From NCBI RefSeq assembly GCF_031143425.1, contig NC_090445.1, forward strand, positions 1,196,260,691-1,196,324,690: a stretch of DNA of 64,000 nucleotides. The letters run 5' to 3'. Source of the stretch: Pleurodeles waltl (taxonomy: Eukaryota > Chordata > Amphibia > Caudata > Salamandridae). Numbering within the stretch: the first letter of the stretch is position 1; every line of letters starts with the position of its first letter. A program made the position numbers and the translations under genes. The notes below the pieces were generated by a model, which had not been told where the DNA came from, did not search any database, and worked only from the letters and a program-made list of their open reading frames with translations. This document shows, one piece after another, positions 24,390 through 35,654 of the stretch.

Positions 24390-25070
24390 TTGCAGGCCTC
24401 TGTGCACTTTACCACTGCTAACCACTGCAAAAGTGCCTGCACTCTCTACTCTAAACATGGCTTATTCACAATTGGCATATTTAATGTACTTGTAAGTCCC
24501 TAGTAGAGTGTTACTGTATGTAACCAGGGTCTGTAAATGAAAACGCTACTAGTGGGCCTGCAGCATTGATTGTGCTTGTCACTTAAGTATCTATTTAAAC
24601 ATGTCTCAGGTCTGCCATTCCAGAGCCAGTGTCTTCAGTTTGAACTGCTATTATGACCTGGTAAGATAAACCTTTTGTCAGGACAAGACCTTCCCTTTTG
24701 TTATACATATAACTCACCCCTAGAGTAGGCCCTGAACAGCGCAGGGGACAGGGTGTAGCGTTTTTAAATGTTGGTCATATACTTTTAAGTTTTACATGTC
24801 CTGGTAGTGAAAAGCTCTTAAATTCATTTTTCAGTAAAGCAAGGCCTATCTCTTCCATAGGATAACATTGGGATTATCGTATTACATATTAAAAGTGTCA
24901 TTTCCAAATGGGAAGAGATAACCAGTTCATGTTTGGTGTCTCTGGAACTGGAATTTAAAATACTAACATATGGTGAAATTGGATTTTAAATAGCAATTTT
25001 GAAAATACAATTTTTAGGTCTTGGCTAGACAGCGCATGCACTGTCTCTTCGAGACTATTTTAATTGCAGA
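24390..25070 (+). mobile_element. Fragment of the large-LTR family (same as 46511-49494)
   Basis: It shares ordered blocks with the solo LTR at 46511 and with the inverted LTR at 58912-61031: TTTACCACTGCTAACC/AAGTGC, ATTGGCATATTTAAT, TGTAAGTCCCTAGTA, the exact 20-mer CTACTAGTGGGCCTGCAGCA at 24546-24565, CAGGTCTGCCATT, TCACCCCTAGAGTAGGCCCT and TGTCCTGGTAGTGA. Neither the TGTT start nor the AACA end is present, so this is a partial or eroded copy. Confidence 0.75.
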
Positions 25071-25390
25071 GTGGGCTTTATGAAACCGCTCTCCTTGCTT
25101 ATTTGAAGTCTTTGGGAGCAACTCTCTCACAGGACGAAACACGTGTTGGCTGTTGTTGTAAAGGACATTATACTTCAAGAATAAATTGACAACTTTGCCT
25201 TTTATCCTGGTCGGATTTATGTTTGATTATCAGGAACAAAACACCAGGACGAAAACATATGAGCACTGAGCTTTCAATTCACGAGTGCCTTGACATCTGT
25301 TTGTTGTTACTTTGTTTCTATTCAGAAACCTGGGAGGTGTGGGGGGATCCTCCTGTCGAGAGCACTGTGTATATTGTATGGTGATTTACT
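25071..25390. other. Unassigned sequence with a GACGAAACACGTGTTGG box
   Basis: At 25105-25160 the sequence TTTGGGAGCA...GACGAAACACGTGTTGG matches the dispersed box discussed in the findings. Otherwise nothing is recognised. Confidence 0.45.
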
Positions 25391-26345
25391 GTGAGCGCTG
25401 ATTCCTATGACTATCCTCCTTTTCGTTGCTTTTTCCCCACCAGTTTTATACAGCCTGACTCTGCACCAATGTCTCCACCGGAGTGGCCGTGCCAACAAAG
25501 GGTTCATTGTCTATTTGGCTCTGACTCTGAACAAGGTACATCACCAGAGGGAGAAGATTATGGTGGGATAGAGAATGGTGATGCTCCCACTCATAATCAC
25601 ATGTCCTTGATACTTCCTCTGAGACAGGGTTGGGAACTTCACTTGGACCACTGACTGAAGACAGTATGTTTATTTGTTGTTGTGGTCCGATGGCTGCTGA
25701 GGTTTTTGTATTTGCAGCTGCCCTCGATTGAGACCAAGATTAATATTCCTATGGAAATTCTGCCTCCTGGGCCTGCAACGTCTGCACTCTGGGTCCATTT
25801 CCACAAGGCTTTCACTGATACTGTGGCTGGCAATTGGTTAAAGCCCTATTCATACCCACCAGTGAATAATCAGATGACCAGGCATTGCAGACTGGCGCCT
25901 GGCAACTCTTATTTTTTTTCAACTGACATCCTACTCCTGAGAGTCTTGTCATACATGCTTCAACAGTAAGGTTACACCAAATGATTCCCTCATAACTCTT
26001 CTGAATAGTGAGCCAAAAAGAATTGAGGCATTTGGAAAATAAATGTTCTCAGTGGCCAGCCTGGCACTGAGATTGGTCAATGCAGTGTTTGCTGGCCCTA
26101 TATAGACACCTGCCATTTACCACATGGCCAGCGACATTGTGACAGCAGGCCTGGAAGACCTTGCGACTTCTCTGGCCCAAATTATAATTGATGGAAGAAC
26201 TCTGCCAAGTACGTGATTCAAGCTGGTCTAGATACTACTGACTTCTTTGGGAGGGCAGTTGACACCAACTTTGTGCTCCATTGTTACGCATGGATGCGTT
26301 CCATGGGATTATCTGGGGCTGTGCAAGTCAATTACATGACATGTA
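25391..26345 (+). pseudogene. DIRS-like retrotransposon ORF1 (gag-like) remnant
   Basis: Two open segments (25391-25654 and 25682-25969) and a third frame near 26205-26345 give a fragmented protein. The first is acidic and proline-rich. The second contains LPPGPATSALWVHFHKAFTD and NNQMTRHCRLAPG. The third reads AKYVIQAGLDTTDFFGRAV, then HCYAWMRSMGLSGAVQ. The third block resembles a conserved region that I recall from the ORF1 of DIRS-type elements, which are abundant in amphibians. No tyrosine recombinase or reverse transcriptase segment follows. The assignment is from memory and not certain. Confidence 0.5.
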
Positions 26346-26526
26346 ACTGGTTGGAGCAAAACTGACTTACAAAAATATTGCCAAAGAAATGTTGAATACA
26401 AAAATATTACCATAAACAATATCTAAAATATTCTAATATTGATCAATATAGAAATCAAAATATGATATCACCTTAAACAAATAAAGCATTATCAAATATC
26501 AAAATATTATTAACTATATATATATA

Positions 26527-26585
<59 letters not shown>

Positions 26586-26678
26586 CTATAATTGACTCAC
26601 AAACTCTAATCACTGTCCACCACATAAGGAGTAAACTGACACAAATTCAAACATTGAACAAAAGAACAAAAAAGCTAA
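26346..26678. repeat. AT-rich repeat with (TA)n tract
   Basis: It is rich in AAAATATT and ATATT palindromes and contains a (TA)n run at about 26515-26581. Composition (A-rich, G-poor) continues after the two MITEs at about 27900, so this may be one older element interrupted by them. Confidence 0.55.
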
Positions 26679-27327
26679 GAGCCAGCTTTACAAAGCCATA
26701 TAACCACCGGAGTGTCACTTTTTGTGACATTCCGGTGGCACAGTGCCCTGTGTCGTATTTACAAGGTGGCGTTAAGCCACTTTTTGTGGCTTAACGCCAC
26801 CTTGTAAATACGGCCCCTTCACAAGCAGCACTTTGCGTGGAAGGGGCTTGCAGTGGGTGTTGCTGTGGGTGTGTCATAGCAACACCCGTTGTATTTTGAT
26901 GTTGCCTCAGATTTATGATATTTCGTAAGCCTGAGGCAGTGCCAAAATCGAATGCCACCTCAGGGGTGCAGTTGACGCAATGAGGAGAAATACTTTAATT
27001 TCTTCTCCTTTTTTGCTTTTTATGCGTGTGCTGCATTCTGCAGCACAAATAGAAAGAACAGATTGCCATTTAAGATTGTTTCTGTGCAGCAAGGTGTCCC
27101 TTCCTGCACAAAAACAATCTCCCCCTCAATGCAGCCATCCTTACACCATGGCCCAAGGGTGGTTGTGTTGGCACTTGGCAGCAAATTTAGTGCGGCACTG
27201 GGGGAAACACAGGGTGCGCCGTATTCTATTAAATACTGCACATCCCTGCATTTTGAAAATGACAGAGCACTTTGCTGCCAAATTTGGCGCAGTGCCATGC
27301 TCCCTCATTTTCTAGAAAATCTGGGCG
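26679..27327. mobile_element. Harbinger-like MITE with TAA target duplication
   Basis: TAA flanks both ends (26676-26678 and 27328-27330). Termini GAGCCAGCTTTACAA and, in reverse complement, CGCCCAGATTTTC are imperfect inverted repeats. Hairpins include CCACCGGAGTGTCAC...GTGACATTCCGGTGG and a 27-bp perfect stem at 26754-26812. No coding sequence. Confidence 0.8.
26754..26812. repeat. Perfect 27-bp-stem hairpin, TTTTT loop
   Basis: Arms 26754-26780 and 26786-26812 are exact reverse complements; the core is GGTGGCGTTAAGCCAC. Confidence 0.96.
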
Positions 27328-27331
27328 TAAC

Positions 27332-27893
27332 AGCCTTATTATGAGGCTGGCTGCCCGCAGACCACCAGATTACGAGGTTGGCAGACAGACCTGCCAACCT
27401 ACCGCCATCCACGCCAAGATACGAGATCGCGATGGGCTGACGGCGGTCCTGGTTGTAATCAGCCAGGGTTGCATAGACCTCAGTGCCGCCATGCTGATTA
27501 CATCCTTGTTCTCCATCAGCCTTTTCAAGGCTGTTCCACCATCATAAAAAGGCTGGCAGAGAACAAGTGCAGGGGGGGCACAGGATGGCCCCTGCACTGC
27601 CAATGCCCATGCCGTGGGCTGTGGGGGTTGCCCCTGCCCAGCACCCTCAAAATGTGCACTGTCTGCTGTGCAGGCACAGTGCAGTTTGAAGGTGCTGGTG
27701 CCCCATGCGTGCAGCAGCATTGCTGCTGGCTCTATTATGAGACGGTGACAATGCTGCCGCACTTTTTCCACTGGGCTGACCTGTGGAAACCTTGTTTCCG
27801 CCGGTCATCCCAGTGGGACAGTCAGTATGGGGTTAGCGGGGAGGTTGCCAGCACTGCGGCGACCTCCCTGTCAGGAACCACATAATCAGCCCC
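27332..27893. mobile_element. GC-rich hairpin-chain MITE, copy 2
   Basis: It abuts the preceding MITE almost directly. Left AGCCTTATTATGAGG and right CATAATCAGCCCC are related inverted termini. It shares the interior order of copy 1: a CCCCTGCACTGCC block, a GTGCACTGTCTGC block, CTGCTGGCTCTATTATGAG, and TTTTTCCACTGGGCTG. The copy is diverged, and target duplications are not certain. Confidence 0.65.
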
Positions 27894-28800
27894 AAAGTAA
27901 CCAATACACACACTTTTCCAATTAAAGTACCCGTAAAAAAAAACACAAAACAACTTGTATTAATGTGAAGCAAAAGCATCAAGACTTGAACTTGGGCTCA
28001 GCACTTTCTGATTCCGCACACACAAAACCTGCCAAATAATAAACAGAAAGCCAACTCTAAAATGTAAGTACTATAATCTAAAATCTAAAATATGAAATGA
28101 TTTACCTAAATAATAGCAAAAAACAAATAAAATAGAGTACAAAAACACATCACAGGGACAAATCTCAATCTTTGAACCCATAAAAATCTGAAAAAGTGAA
28201 TTGGAAAATGTTCCATGAAATGTTCCACTCAAATAAAGGAAACTAAAGATGTTATTGGTAGAAATATAACCAATATTATTTTCATTTACATTAAAAAAAA
28301 GCACCCAAACATAGGGAAAGTCCTTGTGTTTGATGAAAACCCTGCAAAAAATCCCGAAATACCCACTTACTCAAAACAAGTAACCCTATAAAATTAGATA
28401 CACCATGACATCACCTATAAATTGATACGCATATAATACAGAAAACAATTACATAAAACAATACATAACATACTAAGCACTAGCACAGTACACAACAAAA
28501 ACTAAAATTTCAGCCTAACCAACAAACCACACCAAAGACTACCTGTACTAACCCTAAACACACCCTACCAACTACTAAATACTCAAAAAGTAACTTAAAA
28601 GTACTTCTACCTGAGCTGTAGAGAAGAAACAGGGAACAGTGACTGATACAATCCTGGAATGACTAAAAAAAGAGATGAATAGACTAAAAAAGTGAGGCAG
28701 AGGTAAACAAAATGGCAGCTAAATGCAAATGAAAAATACAAAAATTACCTATCTTTAGAAAACTCTAAGAATAAAAAATAATCTTTTTTTTTTTTTTGTT
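27894..28800. other. A-rich, G-poor sequence, unassigned
   Basis: A strongly strand-biased tract: 28441-28560 has only about seven G. It probably continues the A-rich element begun before the two MITEs. It ends near a T run at 28787-28798. No open frame of note. Confidence 0.5.
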
Positions 28801-29219
28801 AGAACAAGAAGATGACAGTTATAGTTACATCTAAACATCGGATTGGCACTCAGAATTTCTGTAACAATTTCCACGGTACAATTGCAATCTTTCAGTCCAT
28901 TCCCATAGTCCACTCCCATATTGTATCTTTGACCTTTCAATATTACATTAAATCTATTTCCATCAATCTCAAGGTTTCTATATTTCATGAAATGTTTCCT
29001 TTACCTTCTTGCCCTTTTGTATAATTAATGGCAAACTCCATCTGCTGATAGTATCATAATTGTTCCACCATTGTGCAACAATGGATTATTTTCCCTTGCA
29101 ACATTGAGCAATGCACATTTCAATAAAATAGTGATAGCTGTACAAACAGTGTTCCCAAGGGTCCCAAGAGCTTTTGCCCCATTGGTTAGGGTGTGCCCAG
29201 TACTCATTCCCACTTAATA
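28801..29219. other. Unassigned sequence
   Basis: Nothing recognised; it may be the start of the LTR-like region that follows. Confidence 0.4.
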
Positions 29220-30142
29220 GCTTATAGCAGATATCAATTTGGCATCTCCAGGCACCCACTTTGGACGTAAGGAAGATCAGAGGATGATTGAACCTGCTGT
29301 CTGCGACCTGAGCAGAGCCCTGAAGTAATGGACCTGCTATCTCTTGTACCCTTTACAAAGAACTTCACTCCAAGAGTTTTAACCTCGTTTTAAAGCAATA
29401 GGGACACACCAACCTATAAGCATTTTCCTGCAGTTACCCAGCTGACCAGTGGCAACTTGCCCATGACTGGACATACTGTTTGTCCTCTGGTGACATCCTG
29501 TGAATCTCCAAGTGCCTCACCTGATGTTCTGTAGAAGTGTACTACTCTGGTGGATTGGGTCTTAAAAGACTAATGTCAGAAGGTAACATTTTTGACCAGG
29601 ACAATCCTGGTTTGTGTATTAGCCCCATACTCCACCACGGGCAGTGTCAATTTGTGCCTAGGTCCTGGTCATTCATATCTTCAGTTCCCCTTATTTAATT
29701 TTTGTAAATTTTGGTGAAGTTGCAGTTGTGTTTAATAGATTTTACTTTATTTTTCTTACTCAGTTTGGGGATTTTATTGGTTTGCATTGCTTTATTAACG
29801 TTTGGTACTGTGAAAATATTTTACACACGCCCTAAGTTCAGCCTGTCTGCTTTGTGCCATAGCTAACAGGAAATTCAACTCAGAGTAATTTAGTGGCTTC
29901 ATTTATTTACTAATTCAGTTTACAATTTGTTATTGTTTTGTATTTCAACTTTATTACTGTTTTGGTACTCCACAAATACTTTACACATTGCCCTAAGTTA
30001 AGACTTTCTGCTCTGTTTCATAGGTAGCATATGGTTGAGCTCAAGTTTATTTAATAACTTTGAGGGCTCACCCAGAAAAGGGTTATGATTATTCCTCAAG
30101 ATGGGTAGCGACCCACACCAAATAATAATCAAATTTCTTACA
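29220..30142 (+). mobile_element. LTR-like fragment ending in AAATTTCTTACA
   Basis: The stretch 29990-30142 (TACACATTGCCCTAAGTTAAG, then GGGTTGAGC-like, GGCTCACCCAGA, AAGGGTTATGATTATT, AAATTTCTTACA) resembles the 3' end of a large amphibian LTR type, and its end parallels CATTTCTAACA at 49484-49494. An imperfect duplicate of part of it lies at 29800-29900. The 5' boundary is not fixed, and no TATA box or target duplication could be assigned. Confidence 0.5.
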
Positions 30143-30769
30143 CCTGTGTAGCACCAGTAAGTGGCTACATCAGACACATGAGTCAGTAGCATTCTGAGAG
30201 CTTTGAGCATCTTCTATAATTTGCATAAAATATATGAATTGCTCACATATTTTATTTAATCTGGTTCTTTAATAAAATTTCCTTGCTCATCCTTAATCTC
30301 CAGTATAATATTTAGATTACATTTTAGTTTTAGTTTATAGGCAAGAAGCCATCCTATTGCCTTTCCTATTCAAACTCTTCTCCCTTTTCTCACAAGAAAC
30401 TAACCGCTGTCTTTCCCTTTATTTCACCGACCACTTCTGTTCTTAATGCTACTAAATGCTGATAAATCACTTTCTCATTACCTGAAAATAAACTTTAATT
30501 ATTAAATGTGAAAAATTATTATTATAATTATATAAAGTTAGAGTGTTACTGGAGGTAAGTAACTTGTTTGTCTTTGTGTTTTTTGGTATTGAATTGCTTG
30601 AAAGGGAGGAAGGCATCCAGCATGAATCTAAGCAACTTAACGTTCTGTGGAAGTTGGGGTTAAAAGCTGCCCAAGTTCACATTGTTAAGGATGATTTGTA
30701 CTGTTTGTTTTTTGTTGTTCTTGGTAAATAATATGAATTATGTCTTGGGGGAGTAGAGCTTCAGGTAGA
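30143..30769. other. Unassigned AT-rich sequence
   Basis: No recognised structure. Confidence 0.5.
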
Positions 30770-31430
30770 AGCTGGACATCCAGGTTTGAATGATGTCCAG
30801 CTGCCGTGTCACACACGTGGCGCATTTTCCTTGTTTGCGCTGGGTGCACCTTTTAAATGGTGTGCCTAGCATCAAAAAGAAAAAAGTGCTGAATTAGCAT
30901 GAATGATATATCTGTGAATTTGCACTGCCCTTTGGGCAGCACATTCATGTGAAAAACGGAATGGATGCTTCAAATTTAAAGCTGCTCCATGTTTCAGAGA
31001 GCAGGCTGCAATCCGCCTGCACTTTTAAGGGGGATTAGAGTGACTGCATCCGCCTGTCAGTGGGAGTCTGGGGGGTCCATGGGACCCCCTATTACCCCTT
31101 CAGAGGGCTGCTTCAGGGATCCACTGACAGTGCACCACCTTTTAGGTCAGTGTGCCTCCTGAAAGTTTATTTTCCTCTATGCCTTCATGTATAATATGGC
31201 ATGGGCGCAAAGGCAAAGGAGCCACGCCTCCATGTAAATGAGGGTATACCCTCTGGCGATAACGCCCGAGGTCTATGCGCACCAGCGCTATTGGTATTAT
31301 AGAAGGGTCTGCACAAACATCTGTGTCCCCTTCTGTAATACCAAGTGCCCCGGGAGCTCGCAAAGTGGTGCACAGTCCTGTTGCACCTCCGGGGCACTTC
31401 CATAATACTGCCCTGGCTTTTTTTGAGGTT
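30770..31430. mobile_element. Hairpin-rich repeat, probable old Harbinger-like MITE
   Basis: Consecutive imperfect hairpins are visible: GCTGGACATC...GATGTCCAGC at 30770-30802, GCACTGCCCTTTGGGCAGC at 30925-30942, GGGTCCATGGGACCC at about 31073-31088, and GGTATTATAGAAGG...CCTTCTGTAATACC near 31291-31343. Clear termini and target duplication are missing. Confidence 0.5.
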
Positions 31431-32997
31431 TTGGATGTTTAATGCCAAGGAGAGCTTCAGTAGAATTGTGTATTTTGGCATATTGGCGAATCTTGATTTT
31501 TGATCTGTGAAGAGAGACCAAGCAACTTTACGTAGATGTTGAGGATGATCTGGGACCATATGGAACCCCGGTGTCCCTGCATATAATTCATAGACAGTCC
31601 CCTGTGCCACCTCAAGCCTCACTCAGAGTTGTGGGAATTTGTTGCAATTTTTGCAGTCAGTCTGGCGCCTCATCTGGTTTTGAAACGAATGGCAAAAAGT
31701 TTTATTGGTTAATTTCAGGATCCTTTGACTTGCTGTCTAAAACCTTTCTTATTAAGAATACTTGATATGTTAACTAATAACTGAATAAACTGTATGGGAA
31801 TGTGTAGTTATGTCACAACAATGTATATCCTTGCATTGTGTGAAATGGTAAGTGACTTTAAAGGGTTGCGGATTTATACGTTATCTCTTTTACCATATTC
31901 TGAATAGTGGTTTGTTCTGCATAAAAACAGGGTTAGGAAGGATGCTGAATGTATGCCTCATTTTGTTGTCTTGTCATGGCAAATGAATCAGCAAACACGA
32001 AGAGTCTGGTGATTCTTGAGGATAGGGCACAACCCAAAATATTTGGAGTGAGCATCATATCTATCAATCTCCTAGTAGATCTGACTCAACCATTTGTCTA
32101 GGTTAGAGGTATGTTGTTGTCTGATTCAGAGTGGAGGCTCTACAGTGCCTTAAAACAAATGAATGGCACCCTATTAACCACAACAGTAAGAAACGTGTTG
32201 TAGCTGCTATCACAAGGCAAACCTTGACAGTAATAAGGTTTATTATTATTCTGATAAATAAGCATATAATGTATCCTTTGAGTGCATACAAAGGATTGTC
32301 AAGCTAAGACTTGTAACATCTACCTGTAGGTGTGCAAGTCTGTGTTTGGCGAGAAATGGTATGGTATGCTGTCGGTATTTATACAGCGTGCACTACTCCT
32401 AACAAGGTGCTGAAGCACTTTGAGGATTGGTAACATACTACTCCATTGAATGAAGCTTCAGCTTGCATTTGTAATTGGACAAAAAACATGCAGTATGCCA
32501 CGCTGTATATCAAACAATTGCCATGCTGTTTGCAAACAATCCATCATGCGGTTTATTATTCATTGATGTTATATATCTGTTGTTCAATTACATATACCGA
32601 TGTTACTGGCTGTCATGTAATCGTCATGCACACTGTCATGCAGTATGCTCTGAAGTGGTTAGCAGGCTCAGTAATTTATGCAGTGACCCTGGTTATAGTT
32701 ACTGTTTTGGTGAGATGTTCCTACATGTCATTGTGCAATTCTGGCATACAAATGATATGCCACATGTATAATAATAATTACCATATTGCAGAATAATTTA
32801 TTGCATTTCAGAGTTAAACTTATCTTCATGATCAGATGTTATTTTTTACTGCTCCTGCTAACCAAATTGATTCCAAATAACTGAGCCAAGTCTGGCATTG
32901 CTCCTTGAGTGACTATTGCAGACTGAGCTTCATAATTCGTTATCCTATCTTTTGTCCTATTGGGTAGATGACACTAAAGGAAGGGTAGCAAAAGCAT
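31431..32997. other. Unassigned sequence
   Basis: No coding or repeat structure recognised. The 116- and 98-codon open frames at 32446-32796 overlap each other and resemble no family. Confidence 0.45.
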
Positions 32998-33000
32998 TAA

Positions 33001-33155
33001 GGCCCATATTTATACTTTTTTAGCGCCGCATTTGCGCCGCTTTTTGACGCAAAAACGGGGCAAACTTACAAAATACAATTGTATTTTGTAAGTTTGTGCC
33101 GTTTTTGCGTCAAAAACGGCGCAAACGCGGCGATAAAAAAGTATAAATAAGGGCC
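33001..33155. mobile_element. Short Harbinger-like MITE, complete, TAA target duplication
   Basis: 155 bp, flanked by TAA at 32998-33000 and 33156-33158. It is nearly one palindrome: GGCCCATATTTATACTTTTT at the left pairs with AAAAAGTATAAATAAGGGCC at the right, and the centre CAAACTTACAAAATACAATT pairs with AATTGTATTTTGTAAGTTTG. It sits just 3' (in LINE orientation) of the reverse transcriptase remnant of LINE-B. Confidence 0.93.
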
Positions 33156-33199
33156 TAAGTGTTAAGTAGACCTCCCTACTCACTACTGCTGACATAGGG

Positions 33200-34440
33200 C
33201 ACTGTCCCTAGGGAATAGTACTGAGCACATCCTGAATGTTCAAATCTGTGGTTTCAGATAGAGAAAAAACAGGTCTCCATCATCCTCTTATATGCCAGGT
33301 GGTTGGCAAAAGCTCTAATCCTTTTTGGAAGTTTGTTTCATAGTTTTAAATCTTGTATGGGGAAGATACCACCTACATTCTTATACTTGTAAGGTGATAT
33401 AATTAGCTGTGGTGACAACCTAGACCACAGTACCCTTTTCCAAGAGTGACTCTTGAGCTTTGTTTGTCGGGGGCTGAACTCTCTCCTGCTCTAGCCTTAT
33501 CGTAATGCACATGATCTTCTAAGTAGATCTCCTATGATGGAGAGCCAGTGAAAGACTTTCAAAGCAGAGTAGATGTGATCTCTTCAGTTTATGTGTAGGA
33601 GTTGCCTTACTGCTATGTTTTATGTTCTTTGTATGCGACTTATAACTGAAAGTGAAACCATATCCTACAGACCATTTGCATAATCCATTTGTGATATAAT
33701 GAGGGAATTAGTTGCCTGTGTCTTCTACAGCTGCGTCAAGGTACATTTTATCTTCCACATAGTGGAAAATGCATTTTTAGTCATTTCACTAATTTGAGGG
33801 TCCATGAAGAAGGTAGAACCCATGATGACTCCTAGAATTTTCACTTTACTTTATGTTGGTGGAACCCTGTTCCTTGAGTAAGGCCATCAATAGAGCACAG
33901 TTTTTCCAGTCTTCACATGCGATACTCGCAGTCTTGGATGTATTACTGAGTTGAATGTGATTTGTTAGCTATAAATGCCTTGGATGCCGTCACCTACTTT
34001 CAAGGATTCTACTACTTTCTCTGTTTTCTAGTGTTTTGACAATCTGTGTATCTTCAGCATATGAGGTTAAGGATTTAATGAGTGGACTAAGTTGTATGTT
34101 GAACAGGATAAAAGATTAGCACTTGGGATTCTCTGCCATGTATAGCTGACAAGTGAAAGGATGTGCCGAGACCATACTTGATCTGTCTTAAGGTAACAGG
34201 AAATCTTCTTGAGGTGCTTTCTTCAATGCCTAGTTTTTATTCTATGTATTATGAAATCTTGGTGCACAGAATTAAGAACTGCAGAAAGGGCCAGTAATAG
34301 TGGTGCTGCTACTACATTTCTGTCTACAGTAATTTTCAGCTTGTCCCAGATGGAGGCCATAAAAGAGTCTTCATCTTCATTGGTGGTAGCCTGATGGTTG
34401 GTTGTATCAGTAGGTTCTCTTCAAGAAAATTAGAGATCTC
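33200..34440 (-). pseudogene. LINE-B reverse transcriptase remnant
   Basis: Minus-strand translation across 34390-34200 gives LLLALSAVLNSVHQDFIIHR, matching the motif A neighbourhood (usual LLDLSAAFDTVDH) with both aspartates lost. At 34115-34038 it gives LFNIQLSPLIKSLTSYAED, then TQ, matching the LFN...YADDTQ region with YADD changed to YAED. A degraded C-terminal part (FHWLS-like near 33540) follows. Stops and frameshifts are frequent. The motif wording fits L2/CR1-type LINEs. Confidence 0.8.
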
Positions 34441-35246
34441 AGCAAAGGCAGCTCTCTCTGTCAATATTAATAAAAAAAACTGACTTTTTACACTTGTCTT
34501 TTGTTTGGATTAGCAAGGTTCAGGTTATTATTTTTAATGAGTGATTATACTTAGGTTACCTTGAGGTCTGCAGGAAATGTGGTAAATGTGCTTGTGGTTA
34601 AGAATGTTTTCATTATGTTCATTGCAGCTATTGTGAAGTTAGAATTCTTAGGTTTGTGAGCGACATGGGTCAAAGAGCAAGTCAGCTGCTCCACTGGTCT
34701 TCATCAAGTGATAGAATTCTGGACGGGATAGTTGCATAAATTAAGATTGTGTGGGAGGATTTTTCTTTTGGAATGATCACTCTTGTCTTGGGTTCAGATT
34801 GAGAGGTTCTTTTTTTGTAAGATTAGGATCCAGTGTTATAGCTGTGCCATTAAGTTACAGAAGGTTTGTGATTGAGGAGTTGTAGAAGATGTGACATCTG
34901 GATTGGGAAACTCAGGGTATTTTGTGGAGTTCCTTGGTGGACCAGTTTTGTACCTTTTTGGCAGTGGATGTATAAATCTTGTTCAGAGTTTAGAGATGGA
35001 GTACATCTAGTGGATTTTTTTGATTTGCATAATTGACAGTGAATAGTGATTAGTAATGTTTTTTTCTTTATTTTGCCTTTGATCCGTTGTGTTTTCCATT
35101 TTAATTTTAGGTGTATGAAAGTTTAAAAGAGATGGTTTTGTCAAAAGCTTTGATCACTAAATTCTACATTGACATAGCAATAGTTTGTTTTTTTAGATTT
35201 GCGATTGCGGTGAAGTGAGATTCAAATTACTCTATGCTGAGATTAT
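34441..35246 (-). pseudogene. LINE-B linker between endonuclease and reverse transcriptase
   Basis: No motif is readable here. By position it joins the reverse transcriptase remnant to the endonuclease end at 40574-40835, once the inserted TTAA element is removed. Confidence 0.5.
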
Positions 35247-35654
35247 TTAACCCCTATGGTGCCTGGTACAAGCGGGTCTCCTCCTTGCACACGGTTACCG
35301 TGTGCCGGGGCCGAGACCAGCTCGTCCTGCACCGGGCCCACAGGGAGAGCGCTAGCGCTCCCCTCATGAGCCTCCCAACCACCCACCCCCCCCAAGGCAG
35401 GGATGGAAGGGGAATCGCTTCCCCTTCCATCCCCCCCCCAGTGATGTCTGATGATGCCAGCGCACAAATTGCGCGCTGACCTTATCAGCTTCCAGCGCGA
35501 TCCCGGAAGAGAAATGTAAAAGCATTTCTCTTCCGACCAGGAGGTGGGATGGGAAAGGCATGAAAGGAAAGGAAAGACCTTTCCTTCCCTTTCATGTCGC
35601 TCTCAGCATTTCTGCTGCCCGATCATGATGCGATCGGGCAGCAGAAATGCCCAC

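Noticed and set aside
27370..27885. Open frames of 133 and 138 codons on opposite strands
   Set aside because: They overlap the GC-rich MITE copy 2 and follow its inverted repeats.
32446..32796. Overlapping 116- and 98-codon frames in two frames of the same strand
   Set aside because: Low-complexity, cysteine- and histidine-rich by composition only; no spacing matches a zinc-finger family.
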